From Cellulomonas terrae (GTDB lineage: Bacteria; Actinomycetota; Actinomycetes; Actinomycetales; Cellulomonadaceae), in assembly GCF_007990265.1 (NCBI RefSeq), contig NZ_BJWH01000026.1, forward strand, positions 1-56,428: a stretch of 56,428 nt of DNA, read 5' to 3'. The translations under genes and the position numbers were made by a program. Shown here one piece after another: positions 27,024-37,446 of the stretch. Under the pieces are notes generated by a model, which worked only from the letters and a program-made list of their open reading frames with translations, had not been told where the DNA came from and did no database searches. Positions within the stretch are counted from its first letter, which is position 1. Each line of letters begins with the position of its first letter.

Positions 27024-30000
27024 CACGCACTCCTCATCAGCTGCGCGATCTTCGCCGCGACATCGCTTGGCACATCTCGGTATTGCTGCACGGCCGCTCG
27101 GTCTGCCCCCGACGCAGGACGGCCAGCGCACTGGGCAAGCGCGCGGCCGTACAGCCCGGGCAGGTCGGCTCCTAGCGGCACCACCAAGGTACGAGTGTCG
27201 CCGTCATAGCTTAGAAGGGTCGTCCCCTGCGCTGCGGCTCCGGCGTGCTTCACGAGGTAGACGGAGCCGACGGCCGCGGTCGAAGGCGAGAGGTCCTGGT
27301 GCCCGACGAAGAGATGCCGGCGAGAGAAGCCGCTCGTGCGGAATGCCCCGACCGATGCGATGCCCTCAGAGGCAATCCAAGACGCGGCCCTGGCCGAGAA
27401 CACCTCGAGCTCCCGAAGACCCGCGACTGAGCAGCGAGGGAGGGCCGCGACGACGTCGAGAATCGGAGCTAGCGAAGCCAGAGTTCGGCGGGCCCCGTCT
27501 GTCACGAGAGTCGCGTCACACACCCCCGCGATCACTGCAGCCGCATCCCGCTCAACCTTCGACAGAGCACGTCGGGGGATCCAGTCGTCGTCATCATGGA
27601 CGAGCCTCGCACCGTGCCGGGGAGCCTCTGCTTCGAGCAGAACAAGCGAGGCGATGTCCCATGAGCCGACTGCAAGCCACGAACCATCCGCGAGCTCGAG
27701 CAGCTGTCTGCGCGCGATGCGCCAGCCACTGACCGCGCCCGACTCGTAGGAGCGCAGGAGGTCGATGTGGCCGACGCTTTCGAGCGCACGAAGGACGTTG
27801 TCGACCGCGAGCGCCGAGTCCGCGGCCTGGCGGATGACGTTCTCCGCTTCCGCTGCGGTGCCCGATCCCATCCAGACCAGCGCATCCAGAATCTCGGCTC
27901 CGGCAATGGGGGACTCGCTTGGGACCGTCCCGAGCAGACTCGATCGACGCGTTTGGGGTGGCACAACTGGCGATTGGACTTTAGGTGCAGGCTCGTTCGG
28001 CAGCCATCGCTTGTAGAACTTCACGCGACCGCAACCCGAACACGTTCCTCGGTCCCACGTCTTCGAGATCTGAACTAGGTCCATCCTGTGCGCGAGCGTG
28101 ATCGCACACGACTTCTCGTCCACAGCGGCGATGGGACGCTGTTTCGTCGGCGCAACCCTGCCGCGATTCCAGTGTTGTGCGGCCGGCACCGGCAATGCGC
28201 GCCACTCCGCGATGTCTTCGGCGTCGAGGTCCAGGTCTGCCGGATCCGGCCGAGACTCGGCCGAGACTTCGGCCGGCAGCACCTCGCCATTGCGTTCGTC
28301 GACCCGACCCGACGGTCGAGGATTGTCGGATGTGCACAGGGAGAACTGCATGTTGCGGCGCGGTGTGCCGTCGGCTGACGCGATCGTCGACAGGTATCCG
28401 CCCGGGCCGATCTTCGGCGCGTCGATCGGGATCTCGATCTCGCCGACAAATGACCACCGCCCGATCTCCTCGGGCTCGTCAGCATCGACACGCGTCACTA
28501 CAAGCTCGGCCTTCGCGTCACTCGAGACCGCTCGGAGGGTGACTGGGAGCAACGCGCTCCAACGTTGGGCGCGGCCCGGCAGGCGGAGACCGCCAGCCGC
28601 CGTCAAGGCACTGCTCTGCAAAGGCTTGAGACACGAGAGCGACTCATGGACTTGGCCATGAACCCCCACTGGGATCACACCTTGATAGGCGCTCCAGCCT
28701 GCGGGGAGCCAGTTGACTTCAAGCGTCGACCACCCCGGGGCAGAAGACTCCTCCAGGGCCGCCGCGACGTCCCATTGAACTCGACCGCGGGAACCGCCCG
28801 ACGTGTTCGCAAGGACGATGTGCTCTTCGCCTAGCCGTACGTGATCGGTCTCGACGAACATCCCGAGCTCTTCGACAAGCACCAACGGAACGATCGGTTC
28901 CGGGCGCCGTTCAGCCCGGCGTGACCCACGTGTCAGCGCGAGCGTTCCACCGAGAGCTGCAGCGACGTCCGTGTTGGTCAGAGCAGTGGTTGGAGACGGC
29001 GCCAGTACGGAAGAGGTGACTGGCTCGAGATCGATATCTGGATGCCCAGGCGCGGAGTCGACGCTCCACGTACCAGCGTCGTCGTCACCTCCCGGGACGA
29101 CGAACGACATCACCGGGCGCCGGGGCCCGAGCCCGGAACGGGCAAACCGGACGGTCAGTCGCGGGCGCCCACCGCGAGGGGTTCGCTCGCCCGGCTTACC
29201 GCTCCCGTCCCAGTGCAGCAGGGCCTGCGCCGCTGCCTCCGCGACGAGGAACTGTCCATCCTTGCTACGCCACAGCCTCGTCAGGTCAGCCGGTGCGCGA
29301 CCGGCCGCGAACCACCGCTCCAGGTCGACCATCATGTCCTCGGGAGACAGCTGCATGCCGCCCTGGAGGCCAGCGTCCGAGAGGAAGTCGAGCAAGCTCG
29401 CGCGGTCTGCGTCCCTGATCAGCGCCTGCGACATGGGGATGCCGACGTATCGGTGCCCGACGGACGTTGCTGTTGCGACTCCGCGCGTCCCTTCGAGCCC
29501 GTCCAGCCATTCGTTGAGAGCGCCCCAGTACTGCTCGGACCGCACCTGGAACGCCGCTCTCAGGCGTTGCGCCACGTCGCCGTCGAGGCGTAGGAGCGCG
29601 AGGAGGCGCGGGTAGAAGGCCTGAGCAGAGAACGTCTTGTCCGCTCCCATTCGATCCGCCGCTCGGGCGAAGACTGCCAGCAGGGCAAGGACCGGCGGCG
29701 GATCGTCGGAGCCGCTCGTCCGCCGTCGCCTTGCGGCGTACCAAAGCGCGAGCCGGGCCGAGTAGTAGTCGAAGAACGTCTTGCCGCCGCCCTCACGGTT
29801 GAACCGCGAGACGACGGCGTCGACCAGATCGAGCTCCGCTTCTTCTGCCGTGGCCGATCCCAGCCCGGCTCTCGCTGCCGCCGCGATCAGGACCTCATCT
29901 TCAAGATCCAGGTACGTCGGCAGGCCGGATCGATCTGCGCCGTACACGACCTCGGCGAGCGCTCGGTCCCAGGCTGCCACTCGGTCCGCGCCGGTCGCTC

Positions 30001-30385
30001 TAGCTGGCGCGCGACGTGGTGTCTCGCGCGACGATGCGTTCCGCGAAGCGTTGGCCCCGGAGGAGGGGCGATGACCGTCACGCGGAGCGGATGGCTCCGT
30101 GCTGCGAATGCGACCCGGGAAGGAGCCGTCCAACTGCGGGTCGTCAGCCGGCTTCGCCGCCAACGGCGCAGATGGCGCGCCGGCGTACCAACGAGCGGGA
30201 CTTCCGTCGTCGCTATGGAATTTGGCGCCCCGCGTAGTCAGCGCACTCAGGACTTCGTGCATCGGGAGGTGCCATCCCCGCGTGCGCAGCGCCTCCGTGA
30301 GCTCCAGCGTCGTGAGGCCCCCCTTGTCGTGAAGGAGATCGGAAAGATCGGCTCTGATCTCCGCTAACGATCCGTCGCTCGGCAC
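27023..30385 (-). CDS. 1120-aa protein of unknown fold, helicase partner (Druantia-II-like)
   Basis: I do not recognise a named domain. Residues 1-75 look like a winged-helix ([32 protein letters not shown]...RWYAG). A low-complexity Pro/Ser/Arg linker follows. Then comes a helical domain ([39 protein letters not shown]), a beta-rich middle, and a single [13 protein letters not shown] knuckle near residue 780, followed by a helical C-terminus. The GTG at 30385 is chosen over the longer frame because AAGGGGGA lies just upstream. First gene of the three-gene operon; the helicase start overlaps its stop. Type II Druantia has large uncharacterised partners in this position; equivalence is inference. 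Confidence 0.75.
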   Translation of the reverse strand: MPSDGSLAEIRADLSDLLHDKGGLTTLELTEALRTRGWHLPMHEVLSALTTRGAKFHSDDGSPARWYAGAPSAPLAAKPADDPQLDGSFPGRIRSTEPSAPRDGHRPSSGANASRNASSRETPRRAPARATGADRVAAWDRALAEVVYGADRSGLPTYLDLEDEVLIAAAARAGLGSATAEEAELDLVDAVVSRFNREGGGKTFFDYYSARLALWYAARRRRTSGSDDPPPVLALLAVFARAADRMGADKTFSAQAFYPRLLALLRLDGDVAQRLRAAFQVRSEQYWGALNEWLDGLEGTRGVATATSVGHRYVGIPMSQALIRDADRASLLDFLSDAGLQGGMQLSPEDMMVDLERWFAAGRAPADLTRLWRSKDGQFLVAEAAAQALLHWDGSGKPGERTPRGGRPRLTVRFARSGLGPRRPVMSFVVPGGDDDAGTWSVDSAPGHPDIDLEPVTSSVLAPSPTTALTNTDVAAALGGTLALTRGSRRAERRPEPIVPLVLVEELGMFVETDHVRLGEEHIVLANTSGGSRGRVQWDVAAALEESSAPGWSTLEVNWLPAGWSAYQGVIPVGVHGQVHESLSCLKPLQSSALTAAGGLRLPGRAQRWSALLPVTLRAVSSDAKAELVVTRVDADEPEEIGRWSFVGEIEIPIDAPKIGPGGYLSTIASADGTPRRNMQFSLCTSDNPRPSGRVDERNGEVLPAEVSAESRPDPADLDLDAEDIAEWRALPVPAAQHWNRGRVAPTKQRPIAAVDEKSCAITLAHRMDLVQISKTWDRGTCSGCGRVKFYKRWLPNEPAPKVQSPVVPPQTRRSSLLGTVPSESPIAGAEILDALVWMGSGTAAEAENVIRQAADSALAVDNVLRALESVGHIDLLRSYESGAVSGWRIARRQLLELADGSWLAVGSWDIASLVLLEAEAPRHGARLVHDDDDWIPRRALSKVERDAAAVIAGVCDATLVTDGARRTLASLAPILDVVAALPRCSVAGLRELEVFSARAASWIASEGIASVGAFRTSGFSRRHLFVGHQDLSPSTAAVGSVYLVKHAGAAAQGTTLLSYDGDTRTLVVPLGADLPGLYGRALAQCAGRPASGADRAAVQQYRDVPSDVAAKIAQLMRSA

Positions 30386-31021
30386 CCGTCCCCCTTCCCC
30401 TCGTCGCGCCCCATGCGGCGCCGAGATCAACGAACTCGCCCGGGCAAAGGCGGTCCGTAGGCTCCGCGGCGAACCCAGTGGCGCGCCCACAGTTCAATCG
30501 GGTTGAAGATCGATTGACTGGAGCGGCTTTGCCCACGAGCCAATTTGTCGCAGTCGAGGCAGGGGCACAAGGGCGACTCGCTTCGCACCCGGACACGGCT
30601 GTCGCGGTGAAGTCATCCGCGGCGCTCGAGGTCTCGACCCGCGTGTCACGTCACGGCGGTCAGGGCTTCCCGAACGAAACCGCGACAGCTCTGACGGCTT
30701 GGATCGACGGGCGTCATCCCGCGTCGCCCTGCACATCCGGTCGACGCTGATGTGCTGGACGGACTTTTGGAGTCGACTCCGGGTCCAGAAGGTCTGCCGG
30801 CGTCGGGTCCGGCGGCTCGCTACGAAGTGGCTGTTCGGCGCGTCCTCGCCTCTGCATGCCCTGATCACCTCGGTAGCACCTAGGTTGAGTCAGTATCGCG
30901 ACGAGCTCCCGCTTGCCTCCTCCGTGCTCGCTCGGAAGCGGTGTCGGCGCCAGGTTCTACCCTGGCTGCCTCGGCAGCCTCGTATAGGTGCGCGTGGTCC
31001 AGCGGAGCGTGAAGGAGAAGA
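30386..31021. other. 636-base divergent intergenic region
   Basis: This separates the leftward helicase operon from the rightward methyltransferase operon and must hold both promoters. I see no convincing conserved gene. A CCTAGG palindrome (about 30881) followed by TTGAGTCAG and a TACCCT near 30957 are possible control elements but none is a clear match. An AAGGAGA ribosome binding site (about 31013) precedes the methyltransferase start. Confidence 0.5.
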
Positions 31022-32365
31022 GTGAGCAGTTCCCAGGGCGGTTTCACGTTCGTCGACCTATTCGCAGGGATCGGGGGCTTCGCCGTTGCGCTGAAGGGCC
31101 TCGGTGGCGAGTGCGTCGGGTCCGTTGAGATCGACCGCCAGGCGGCGACGGTCTACGCGCTCAACCACGGCACCAGCCCACTCGGCGACATCACCGCGAT
31201 GGCGAACGACGATCGCGTCGACTTCGGCGAGCACACAGTCATGACTGCGGGCTTCCCGTGCCAGCCGTTCTCAAAGTCCGGTGCTCAGAGAGGCATGGAC
31301 GAGGCTCGCGGGACACTCTTTTGGAACATCCTCAAGATCGTCGAGGCGCGCCGCCCTCCGGTCCTCCTGCTCGAGAATGTCAGAAACCTGGCCGGTCCGA
31401 GGCACCGCCACGAGTGGGACGTGATCGTCAAGTCGCTTCGCCAGGCCGGTTACCACGTCTCCTCCCGCCCGGCGGTTTTCTCGCCGCATCTGCTCCCGAC
31501 CGCGATGGGCGGCAAGCCCCAGATCCGCGAACGGGTGTTTATCACCGCCACCTACTGGCCTGAGCGATGCTGGGACGATCCCGCGCCGGCTGTTCAGAAC
31601 CGCATGGTCCGCACCGAGCCGTGGGACCTCGAATGTGACTTGCCGTTGGACTCCCGTCGGTACATCCCTGGATGCGAGCTGTCGGCCGACGAGCGGCGAT
31701 GGATCGACGCGTGGGAGAACTTTCGCCAGCTCGTCGTCACTCGGCTGATGCACACCACGCCGAACCGGCTGCTGGACGAAGTGAGGCTCCCTGGCTTCCC
31801 GATCTGGGTGGACGCCTGGGTCGACGACTCCTCTCTCCAGATTCCGGCAGGGACGCCTCGCTGGAAGGAAGTCTTCCTTCGGAAGAACGCTGCTTTCTAC
31901 ACGCAGCATCGATCGGTGCTCGACCCGTGGCTCCAGGAGCACGGCGTTCAGTCCTTCCCGCCATCACGTCGGAAGTTCGAGTGGCAGGCACAGCAGGAGA
32001 CGTCCCTGTGGAACTGCGCCATCCAACTCCGACCGTCAGGCATCCGAGCGAAGCGGATGACCCACCTTCCGGCGCTGGTCGCCATGGCACAGACGCCGAT
32101 CCTTGGCCCGAGGCGGCGCCGTTTGTCAGTCGCCGAGGCTGCTGTGCTGCAGGGCCTCCCTCCTCAATTCACCTTCGGGGACCAGCCCGACTCCGCGTCG
32201 TACAAGCAGCTGGGCAACGGCGTGAATGTGGGGGTGGTGCAGCACGTGCTGCGTCAGCATGTCTCGCGAGACCTTGACCGCATCCAGGAGATCGCGCCCG
32301 ATCTGGCGGCCAGCTTGGGCTTCGCCGTTGCTCCAGCCTCGGGGCGCGAACCGGTCCTGGTGTGA
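31022..32365 (+). CDS. DNA (cytosine-5-)-methyltransferase
   Basis: A 447-aa Dcm-type enzyme with all main motifs in order. Motif I is FVDLFAGIGGF (residues 10-20). Motif IV is GFPCQPFS with nucleophile Cys80. Motif VI is ENV at 118-120 and motif VIII QIRERVF at 167-173. A target-recognition region spans about 185-370, followed by LSVAEAAVLQGLP and the motif X block YKQLGNGVNVGVV. The GTG start at 31022 has AAGGAGA upstream. It is followed after 15 bases by the DUF262 gene and diverges from the helicase operon. It may protect self-DNA for either or both modules (a DruM-like role is possible). The recognition sequence is unknown. Confidence 0.93.
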   Translation: MSSSQGGFTFVDLFAGIGGFAVALKGLGGECVGSVEIDRQAATVYALNHGTSPLGDITAMANDDRVDFGEHTVMTAGFPCQPFSKSGAQRGMDEARGTLFWNILKIVEARRPPVLLLENVRNLAGPRHRHEWDVIVKSLRQAGYHVSSRPAVFSPHLLPTAMGGKPQIRERVFITATYWPERCWDDPAPAVQNRMVRTEPWDLECDLPLDSRRYIPGCELSADERRWIDAWENFRQLVVTRLMHTTPNRLLDEVRLPGFPIWVDAWVDDSSLQIPAGTPRWKEVFLRKNAAFYTQHRSVLDPWLQEHGVQSFPPSRRKFEWQAQQETSLWNCAIQLRPSGIRAKRMTHLPALVAMAQTPILGPRRRRLSVAEAAVLQGLPPQFTFGDQPDSASYKQLGNGVNVGVVQHVLRQHVSRDLDRIQEIAPDLAASLGFAVAPASGREPVLV

Positions 32366-32380
32366 GCGGACCGACGGGAG

Positions 32381-34627
32381 ATGAGGTACGAGAGCGCTCG
32401 TTCGAAGGCTGAGGCCGTCGCGCGCATGTACTTCCTGGGCAACCGAGGGGTCGAACCTCTCGGCCCAGGCAGCAAGGAGAAGAAGTCGGCGCTCGTTGCT
32501 CTCGGACGATTTGTTCACCTCGATCTCGAGCCCATTCCGGGTAAGCATGAATGCGGCCGAGCCATCGCGGACACCCTGGGGATACCGTGGGATGAGGAAT
32601 GTATGTCTGCGGGCGACACGATCACGCTTGTTGGTCTCAACCGTCTCGTCGACGGAGCCGTCCGAGCGCACATGGAGTCCGGCTCCGGCCCGGTACGGTC
32701 GCTCGTACGAGAACTCGCCAGCGTGAACCCAGCGCCCCGCTGGGATGAACGGGAGGATGATGACGTGCCTGCGGACCTCTCTGAAGTCGAGCAGAACATC
32801 GCGGAGGCCATCGCAGAGCTCGCCTCAGAAGGCGCGACGCCGTTGAACGTCGACATCTCGTGCCTGCCGCCCTCGAACGGCACGGCAGTCTCCCTCGACG
32901 ACGGGAGCTGGCGGACGCCTCTTGCAGCGGTCCAGGGCTGGCTCTTTCTCCCCGCATCGATCGATGAGACGGACGGGCCGTCTTTCGACCATTCGCTGGG
33001 CCAGCTGCTCGGGATCGAGGGAACCGCGGAAACGCCCGCGGTCGAGCTCTTCGAACGACTCCAGCAGCGGCTCGAGCGGGCCGTGTCGCACCGGCAGACG
33101 TTCCTCGACGCGATCGAGACGGATGCTGAAGGATCGGCCACTCTCGAGTCGGCGTCGGTCGCGTGGGAGGCCGCGTGGGGGGAAGCCGACGAGAGCGAAG
33201 AAGCCGAGACCAGCGGTCCGATCTCGGCCAAGGCGACGACATGGCCGATCGCCCAGTTCCGGCAGTACGCAATGGACGGCGAGATGGACCTCAGCCCGTC
33301 CTACCAGCGTGCAGACGTCTGGCCGACTGCGGACGCCCAGCTTCTGATCGAGTCCGTTCTGCGGGGCATCCCTCTCCCTTCCGTGATCCTCCTTCAGCGC
33401 AACACGAGTGACGGCGACCGCTACGAGATCGTCGACGGCAAGCAGCGGCTCACGTCGCTGCTGCGTTTCACCGCCGCGCACCCCCGCGCCCTTGCGACGG
33501 TGCGGGCAAGGGCCGCTGCGTGGGGCGAAGATCCGGACGAGATGGTCAATCTCTTCACCACCGACTACCCCCGGTTCAAGAAGACGTGGCGCAAGCACGA
33601 AGCGACGACGCTCAGTGCCAGGCACGAGAAGGAGCTCTACTTCCCCTTTGCGCTGCGCTCGACCAACGCCCCCGCGCTCAGCGGTGATCTTGAGCAGCTA
33701 AGGGGTCGCTACTACTCCGACATGAGGTCTTTGGCGATCCAGGTCGGAAACGCAAAAAAAAAGATCCGGGCACTCTTCGAAGAGGTGTCGGATTACCAGA
33801 TCCCCGTCATCCTCTACTTCGAGGCAACGAGCCGTCAGATACACGAGGTTTTCAGCCTCTACAACAAGCAGGGCAAGCACCTCAACGCCGAAGAGATCCG
33901 AAACGCGGCGTTCCACGAGCTCGACTTCATGCGAGCACTGCTGGCTACCGCAGGCGACACAGATGGGATCGAGCGCGTCGCCCCGTTCCTTGGTCCCGTG
34001 TGGGACGACGTCCGCTCGACGGGCCCGGCGCTTGCTGCATCCCCTTACTCCATGCCCGACGCAGGCTACAAGCGCACCAAGGCGCTGTCGTGGGTCGCTG
34101 CAGCACTGCTGATGGAGGACGAGAGCGCGTCGACCCGGTCGACCACCGCCCACGTCAACAACCTGCTCAAGAGGATCGAGACACACGGGGACGACCCGCT
34201 GCGGAACCAGCACGCGGTCACGCAGGCGATGCGCCTGCTCGACGCTGCGGTGGATGCGCACCAAAGTGCACCGCTCCAGATCTGGGCACCGAAGTTTCGG
34301 GGTACTCAGACGCGATGGCAGGAGCTCCAGCTCGTCGCATCGCTCGTCGCGCTGGCTGCGGCGAGCACGAAGCTCGGTGACGGGCTCGCTGACCGCATCG
34401 ACGAGTGCGCTGACGAACTTCGCTCGGCCTCGGACCGGTGGGTGCGTCCGAGGAAATCGCAGTCGAGAGAGCAATGGCAGTTCATCGGCGGAGTCGTGCG
34501 TGAATTCCTCGACGTGCTCGGGGTGGATGCGGTGGCAGCCGACGAAGAGCTTCGCTCCCGGTTCGGGACGTCCGGCCTCCAGTCGCTTGTCTCGCTCCCC
34601 CGGCTGCTGGAGTGGCCTGACCTATGA
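32381..34627 (+). CDS. DUF262 domain protein with novel N-terminal domain, no HNH
   Basis: A 748-aa protein. The DUF262 (GmrS/ParB-like) core spans roughly residues 290-560: MDLSPSYQRADVWP near 301, YEIVDGKQRLTSLLRF near 348, and IHEVFSLYNKQGKHLNAEEIRNAAFH near 490. The usual C-terminal DUF1524 HNH nuclease motif is absent; the last 180 residues are helical. Residues 1-120 form a separate compact domain (SKAEAVARMYFLGNRGVEPLG...GLNRLVDG) that I cannot name, then an acidic linker. A GGGAG abuts the ATG at 32381, so a start at 32426 is possible. Its stop overlaps the Z1 start. Confidence 0.85.
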   Translation: MRYESARSKAEAVARMYFLGNRGVEPLGPGSKEKKSALVALGRFVHLDLEPIPGKHECGRAIADTLGIPWDEECMSAGDTITLVGLNRLVDGAVRAHMESGSGPVRSLVRELASVNPAPRWDEREDDDVPADLSEVEQNIAEAIAELASEGATPLNVDISCLPPSNGTAVSLDDGSWRTPLAAVQGWLFLPASIDETDGPSFDHSLGQLLGIEGTAETPAVELFERLQQRLERAVSHRQTFLDAIETDAEGSATLESASVAWEAAWGEADESEEAETSGPISAKATTWPIAQFRQYAMDGEMDLSPSYQRADVWPTADAQLLIESVLRGIPLPSVILLQRNTSDGDRYEIVDGKQRLTSLLRFTAAHPRALATVRARAAAWGEDPDEMVNLFTTDYPRFKKTWRKHEATTLSARHEKELYFPFALRSTNAPALSGDLEQLRGRYYSDMRSLAIQVGNAKKKIRALFEEVSDYQIPVILYFEATSRQIHEVFSLYNKQGKHLNAEEIRNAAFHELDFMRALLATAGDTDGIERVAPFLGPVWDDVRSTGPALAASPYSMPDAGYKRTKALSWVAAALLMEDESASTRSTTAHVNNLLKRIETHGDDPLRNQHAVTQAMRLLDAAVDAHQSAPLQIWAPKFRGTQTRWQELQLVASLVALAAASTKLGDGLADRIDECADELRSASDRWVRPRKSQSREQWQFIGGVVREFLDVLGVDAVAADEELRSRFGTSGLQSLVSLPRLLEWPDL

Positions 34628-37446
34628 CGGTCGAAGGGCACGAGGTCATCCATCTAGCCACGTCGTCGGCTGACTGGTCGACCGACTACGAGCTGGCGCT
34701 CGCAACGACCGGCCTCGGGGAGACCAGCCGGCGTGTGGTCCTGGATGACTCACGATTCATCGCAGATCGCGCTGCGCTCGACGTGAGCGACCCGCAGTGG
34801 GGTACGTCGCGTGTGCGCACAGGCGTGGTCATGGGTGCCGTTCAGTCGGGCAAGACCGCGTCAATGATCGGTGTGGTCGCACGCAGCCTCGACAACGGTG
34901 TCAACCTCGTCGTCGTCCTTGCAGGTACGCAGGTGTCCTTGTGGCACCAGAGCATGAGCAGGATCCAGTCGCAGCTCGATAGCGGCGCAAAGCCCCTGCT
35001 TCGTCGCGTCTTCATGCCCAACCCCGACGACATGAGCCAGCCGCGGCGAGCAGGCCCGGCGGAGGCCTATGGCATTCCTGCAGGGCAGGCTGCCCGTGCG
35101 CTTGGACGGGGACGACCGATCATCTTCGTGGCCATGAAGCAGGTCGATCACCTCCTGCACCTCGGTCAAGTGCTCCAGAACGTCGTCTTTCCAGCGGCCG
35201 CGACTGCCGGCGTGCCGGTTCGCCTCCTCGTCGTGGACGACGAGGCGGACGACTCCTCGGTCGCGGACGACGGTCTTCAGTGGGGGGCGCCCGGGCTGGA
35301 CGTCTACAAGCAGATCCCCCGACGGATCGTCGATCTGTGGGAGGACAGGAGTTCTCCCGGTCGTACCGTCTCGGAGCACGTCTTCGCCACCTACCTTGCC
35401 TACACCGCGACACCGCAGGCCAACTTCTTGCAGGACCCGGAAAACCCTCTCGCACCGCGGGACTTCGTGGCGTCCCTCCGGACGCCTGGGCCGACAGGCA
35501 CCCTCAGCCCTCGCACGCTCACGTACCGAGTGCCTGAAGGCATCAGAGGCTGGTACACGGGCGCTGACATCTTCTACGGCGATCTGGCCTCTTCGCTCTG
35601 CCTGGTAGGTGCCGCCACCGATCCAGGTAGTGGCGACCCTGCCGACGGTGCGGCCGACGAGGGGACCGTCGCGGAGGCGAAGAGCGTCGCCCTCGCCTCT
35701 CGGGTTACCGAGATCGTGGAGATCATCGACGCAACTCGCGCATATCTCCTCGCTGCGGCGATCCGGCTGAGCAGAGCTCCAGGGCGGATCGGGCCAGCGT
35801 CAGCCGGGACGGTCTCGTTCGCGTCCTCCGAGGACGTCGAGCGCCACGTCGCTCCAGTCTCCTCGATGCTGATCCACCCGTCCTCAGCCATGGAGTCGCA
35901 GTTCGAAGTGGCCGACGCACTTCGCGAGTGGTGGGACGGCGATGCGAGCCAGCACGGTGCCGGGGTGCTTGCCGACGTCGAGGGCAACGAGGAGGCGTGG
36001 ATCGCGTGGGTCGCGAGTTACAGGGCGTCCAGCGAAGCGGTCCTCGCCGCTCATCAGGTTCCTGGCGGTGTGCCGGCGGGTCGCTCAGTGCCGGAGTGGG
36101 ATGCGCTCCGGCCGCTCGTCCTGGGCGAGATCGTGCCAGGCACGTCGATCGCCGTCGTGAACAGCGACCCGAACGCCGATGAGCGCCCTTCTTTCAGCCC
36201 CTGGCGCGACGGGGACGGTTGGCACGCGCCTCGCAATCACTCGACGATCTTCGTCTCGGGCAACGTGATGTCACGTGGACTCACGCTCGAAGGGCTGCTG
36301 ACCACCATGTTCACGCGCCGGTCGTCGGCGCCGTTGGCTGACACGCAGATGCAGATGCAACGCTGGTTCGGGTACCGAGGCGCCTACGTCGACCTGTGTC
36401 GCGTCTTTCTCTCGTCTGAGCAGCTGCAGCTATTCACGCGCTACGCGGACGCAGACCATGCGCTGAGATCCCAGGTCCTGGCGGCGATGGAGTCGTCGGA
36501 GATTCTCCCGGACTTCACGGTGCTGCAAGGTCACTCGTTCCAGGCGACGGGCAAAGTCGCCGGCCTCGTGGGACGGCAGCTCCGACCCGGCTCGCGGCCT
36601 TTCGTCCGTCACCTCAACCCCGAGGGCGAGTACGACGTCAACCTCGCAGTAGTAAGCGAACACTTCGCTGCCGCCGAGCGGTCTGGCCACCTGATGAAGG
36701 ATCCGCGCGGGCTTCTCGCCCTCGACGAGATCTCGCTGCTCGAGTGCGCTGACATCCTCGATCGGATGCGCTACTCGGACCACGGGCGGCTGCAACTCGA
36801 GTCGGACCGCTGGCGCGCGTTGGAGAGACAAGCTGCCATCGAGGTGGGGGATCCTGAGCATCCGCTCTACCGTGCGCCCGCAATGACCGGGGCGGGCTTG
36901 GATCTCGGAAGTCGCTCGCCCTTCGTCATCGCTGCGTACCTGCGGTTCTGGTCCGCATGCCTCGACCGAGAAGTGCGCGGGTTGTTCACGGATGACTTCC
37001 CACCCCAACGATGGTCGCTGCTGAGCCGCGACGCGAAGCGCCTCAACCAGCCGCGATTCCGCGTCGGCATCCGATTCGGTGCTGGTCGACCGCTCGCCGC
37101 GGGTCCATTCGCGAACCTTGGCAAAGAGCTCGGGCTAGAGATTCGGCCCATGGCGCGGCATACCACCGCTGACGGCCTCGCGGCGGATTGGGGTTCCCGC
37201 AAGGCGACGGGGAGCGGATACGTCGGCGATGACGTCTTCGATGCATCGCTCCTGAGCGAGACGGTCCCTCTGCACCCTGACGGCACGAGAATGGAGGGGG
37301 CACCCGGGCTTGTCCTCTTCCATCTGGTCGAGCGCTCCGACGTCGGCGCTCTCGCTGTCGGGCTCAGTATCCCTAGTGGCGGCCCTGACCACGTGGAAGC
37401 CGTGAGCACGCTTCGCCGGAAGGGGGCGCGGACTGTTGGAGAGTGA
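34624..37446 (+). CDS. Z1 domain-containing ATPase/helicase-like protein
   Basis: A 940-aa protein with the Z1 layout: Walker A GAVQSGKTAS at 71-80, VVDDEADD at 203-210, YTATPQAN at 260-267, then SRGLTLEGL and QMQRWFGYR at about 550-585. Z1 proteins are SF2-like ATPases found almost only in predicted restriction-like clusters with a MORC/MutL-type ATPase, a DUF4420 nuclease and often Vsr and a cytosine methylase. Start ATG 34624 overlaps the DUF262 stop by 4 bases and its end overlaps the DUF4420 start by 11. It probably drives DNA remodelling or translocation for the adjacent nuclease. Confidence 0.9.
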   Translation: MTVEGHEVIHLATSSADWSTDYELALATTGLGETSRRVVLDDSRFIADRAALDVSDPQWGTSRVRTGVVMGAVQSGKTASMIGVVARSLDNGVNLVVVLAGTQVSLWHQSMSRIQSQLDSGAKPLLRRVFMPNPDDMSQPRRAGPAEAYGIPAGQAARALGRGRPIIFVAMKQVDHLLHLGQVLQNVVFPAAATAGVPVRLLVVDDEADDSSVADDGLQWGAPGLDVYKQIPRRIVDLWEDRSSPGRTVSEHVFATYLAYTATPQANFLQDPENPLAPRDFVASLRTPGPTGTLSPRTLTYRVPEGIRGWYTGADIFYGDLASSLCLVGAATDPGSGDPADGAADEGTVAEAKSVALASRVTEIVEIIDATRAYLLAAAIRLSRAPGRIGPASAGTVSFASSEDVERHVAPVSSMLIHPSSAMESQFEVADALREWWDGDASQHGAGVLADVEGNEEAWIAWVASYRASSEAVLAAHQVPGGVPAGRSVPEWDALRPLVLGEIVPGTSIAVVNSDPNADERPSFSPWRDGDGWHAPRNHSTIFVSGNVMSRGLTLEGLLTTMFTRRSSAPLADTQMQMQRWFGYRGAYVDLCRVFLSSEQLQLFTRYADADHALRSQVLAAMESSEILPDFTVLQGHSFQATGKVAGLVGRQLRPGSRPFVRHLNPEGEYDVNLAVVSEHFAAAERSGHLMKDPRGLLALDEISLLECADILDRMRYSDHGRLQLESDRWRALERQAAIEVGDPEHPLYRAPAMTGAGLDLGSRSPFVIAAYLRFWSACLDREVRGLFTDDFPPQRWSLLSRDAKRLNQPRFRVGIRFGAGRPLAAGPFANLGKELGLEIRPMARHTTADGLAADWGSRKATGSGYVGDDVFDASLLSETVPLHPDGTRMEGAPGLVLFHLVERSDVGALAVGLSIPSGGPDHVEAVSTLRRKGARTVGE

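Noticed and set aside
30494..30868. Small open frame in the divergent intergenic region
   Set aside because: Arg/Ser-rich with no domain and no ribosome binding site; treated as noncoding promoter region.
20434..32365. DISARM system (helicase, DUF1998, cytosine methylase)
   Set aside because: No separate DrmB-type DUF1998 protein or DrmC phospholipase D gene lies nearby; the helicase is too long and already carries the DUF1998-type end.
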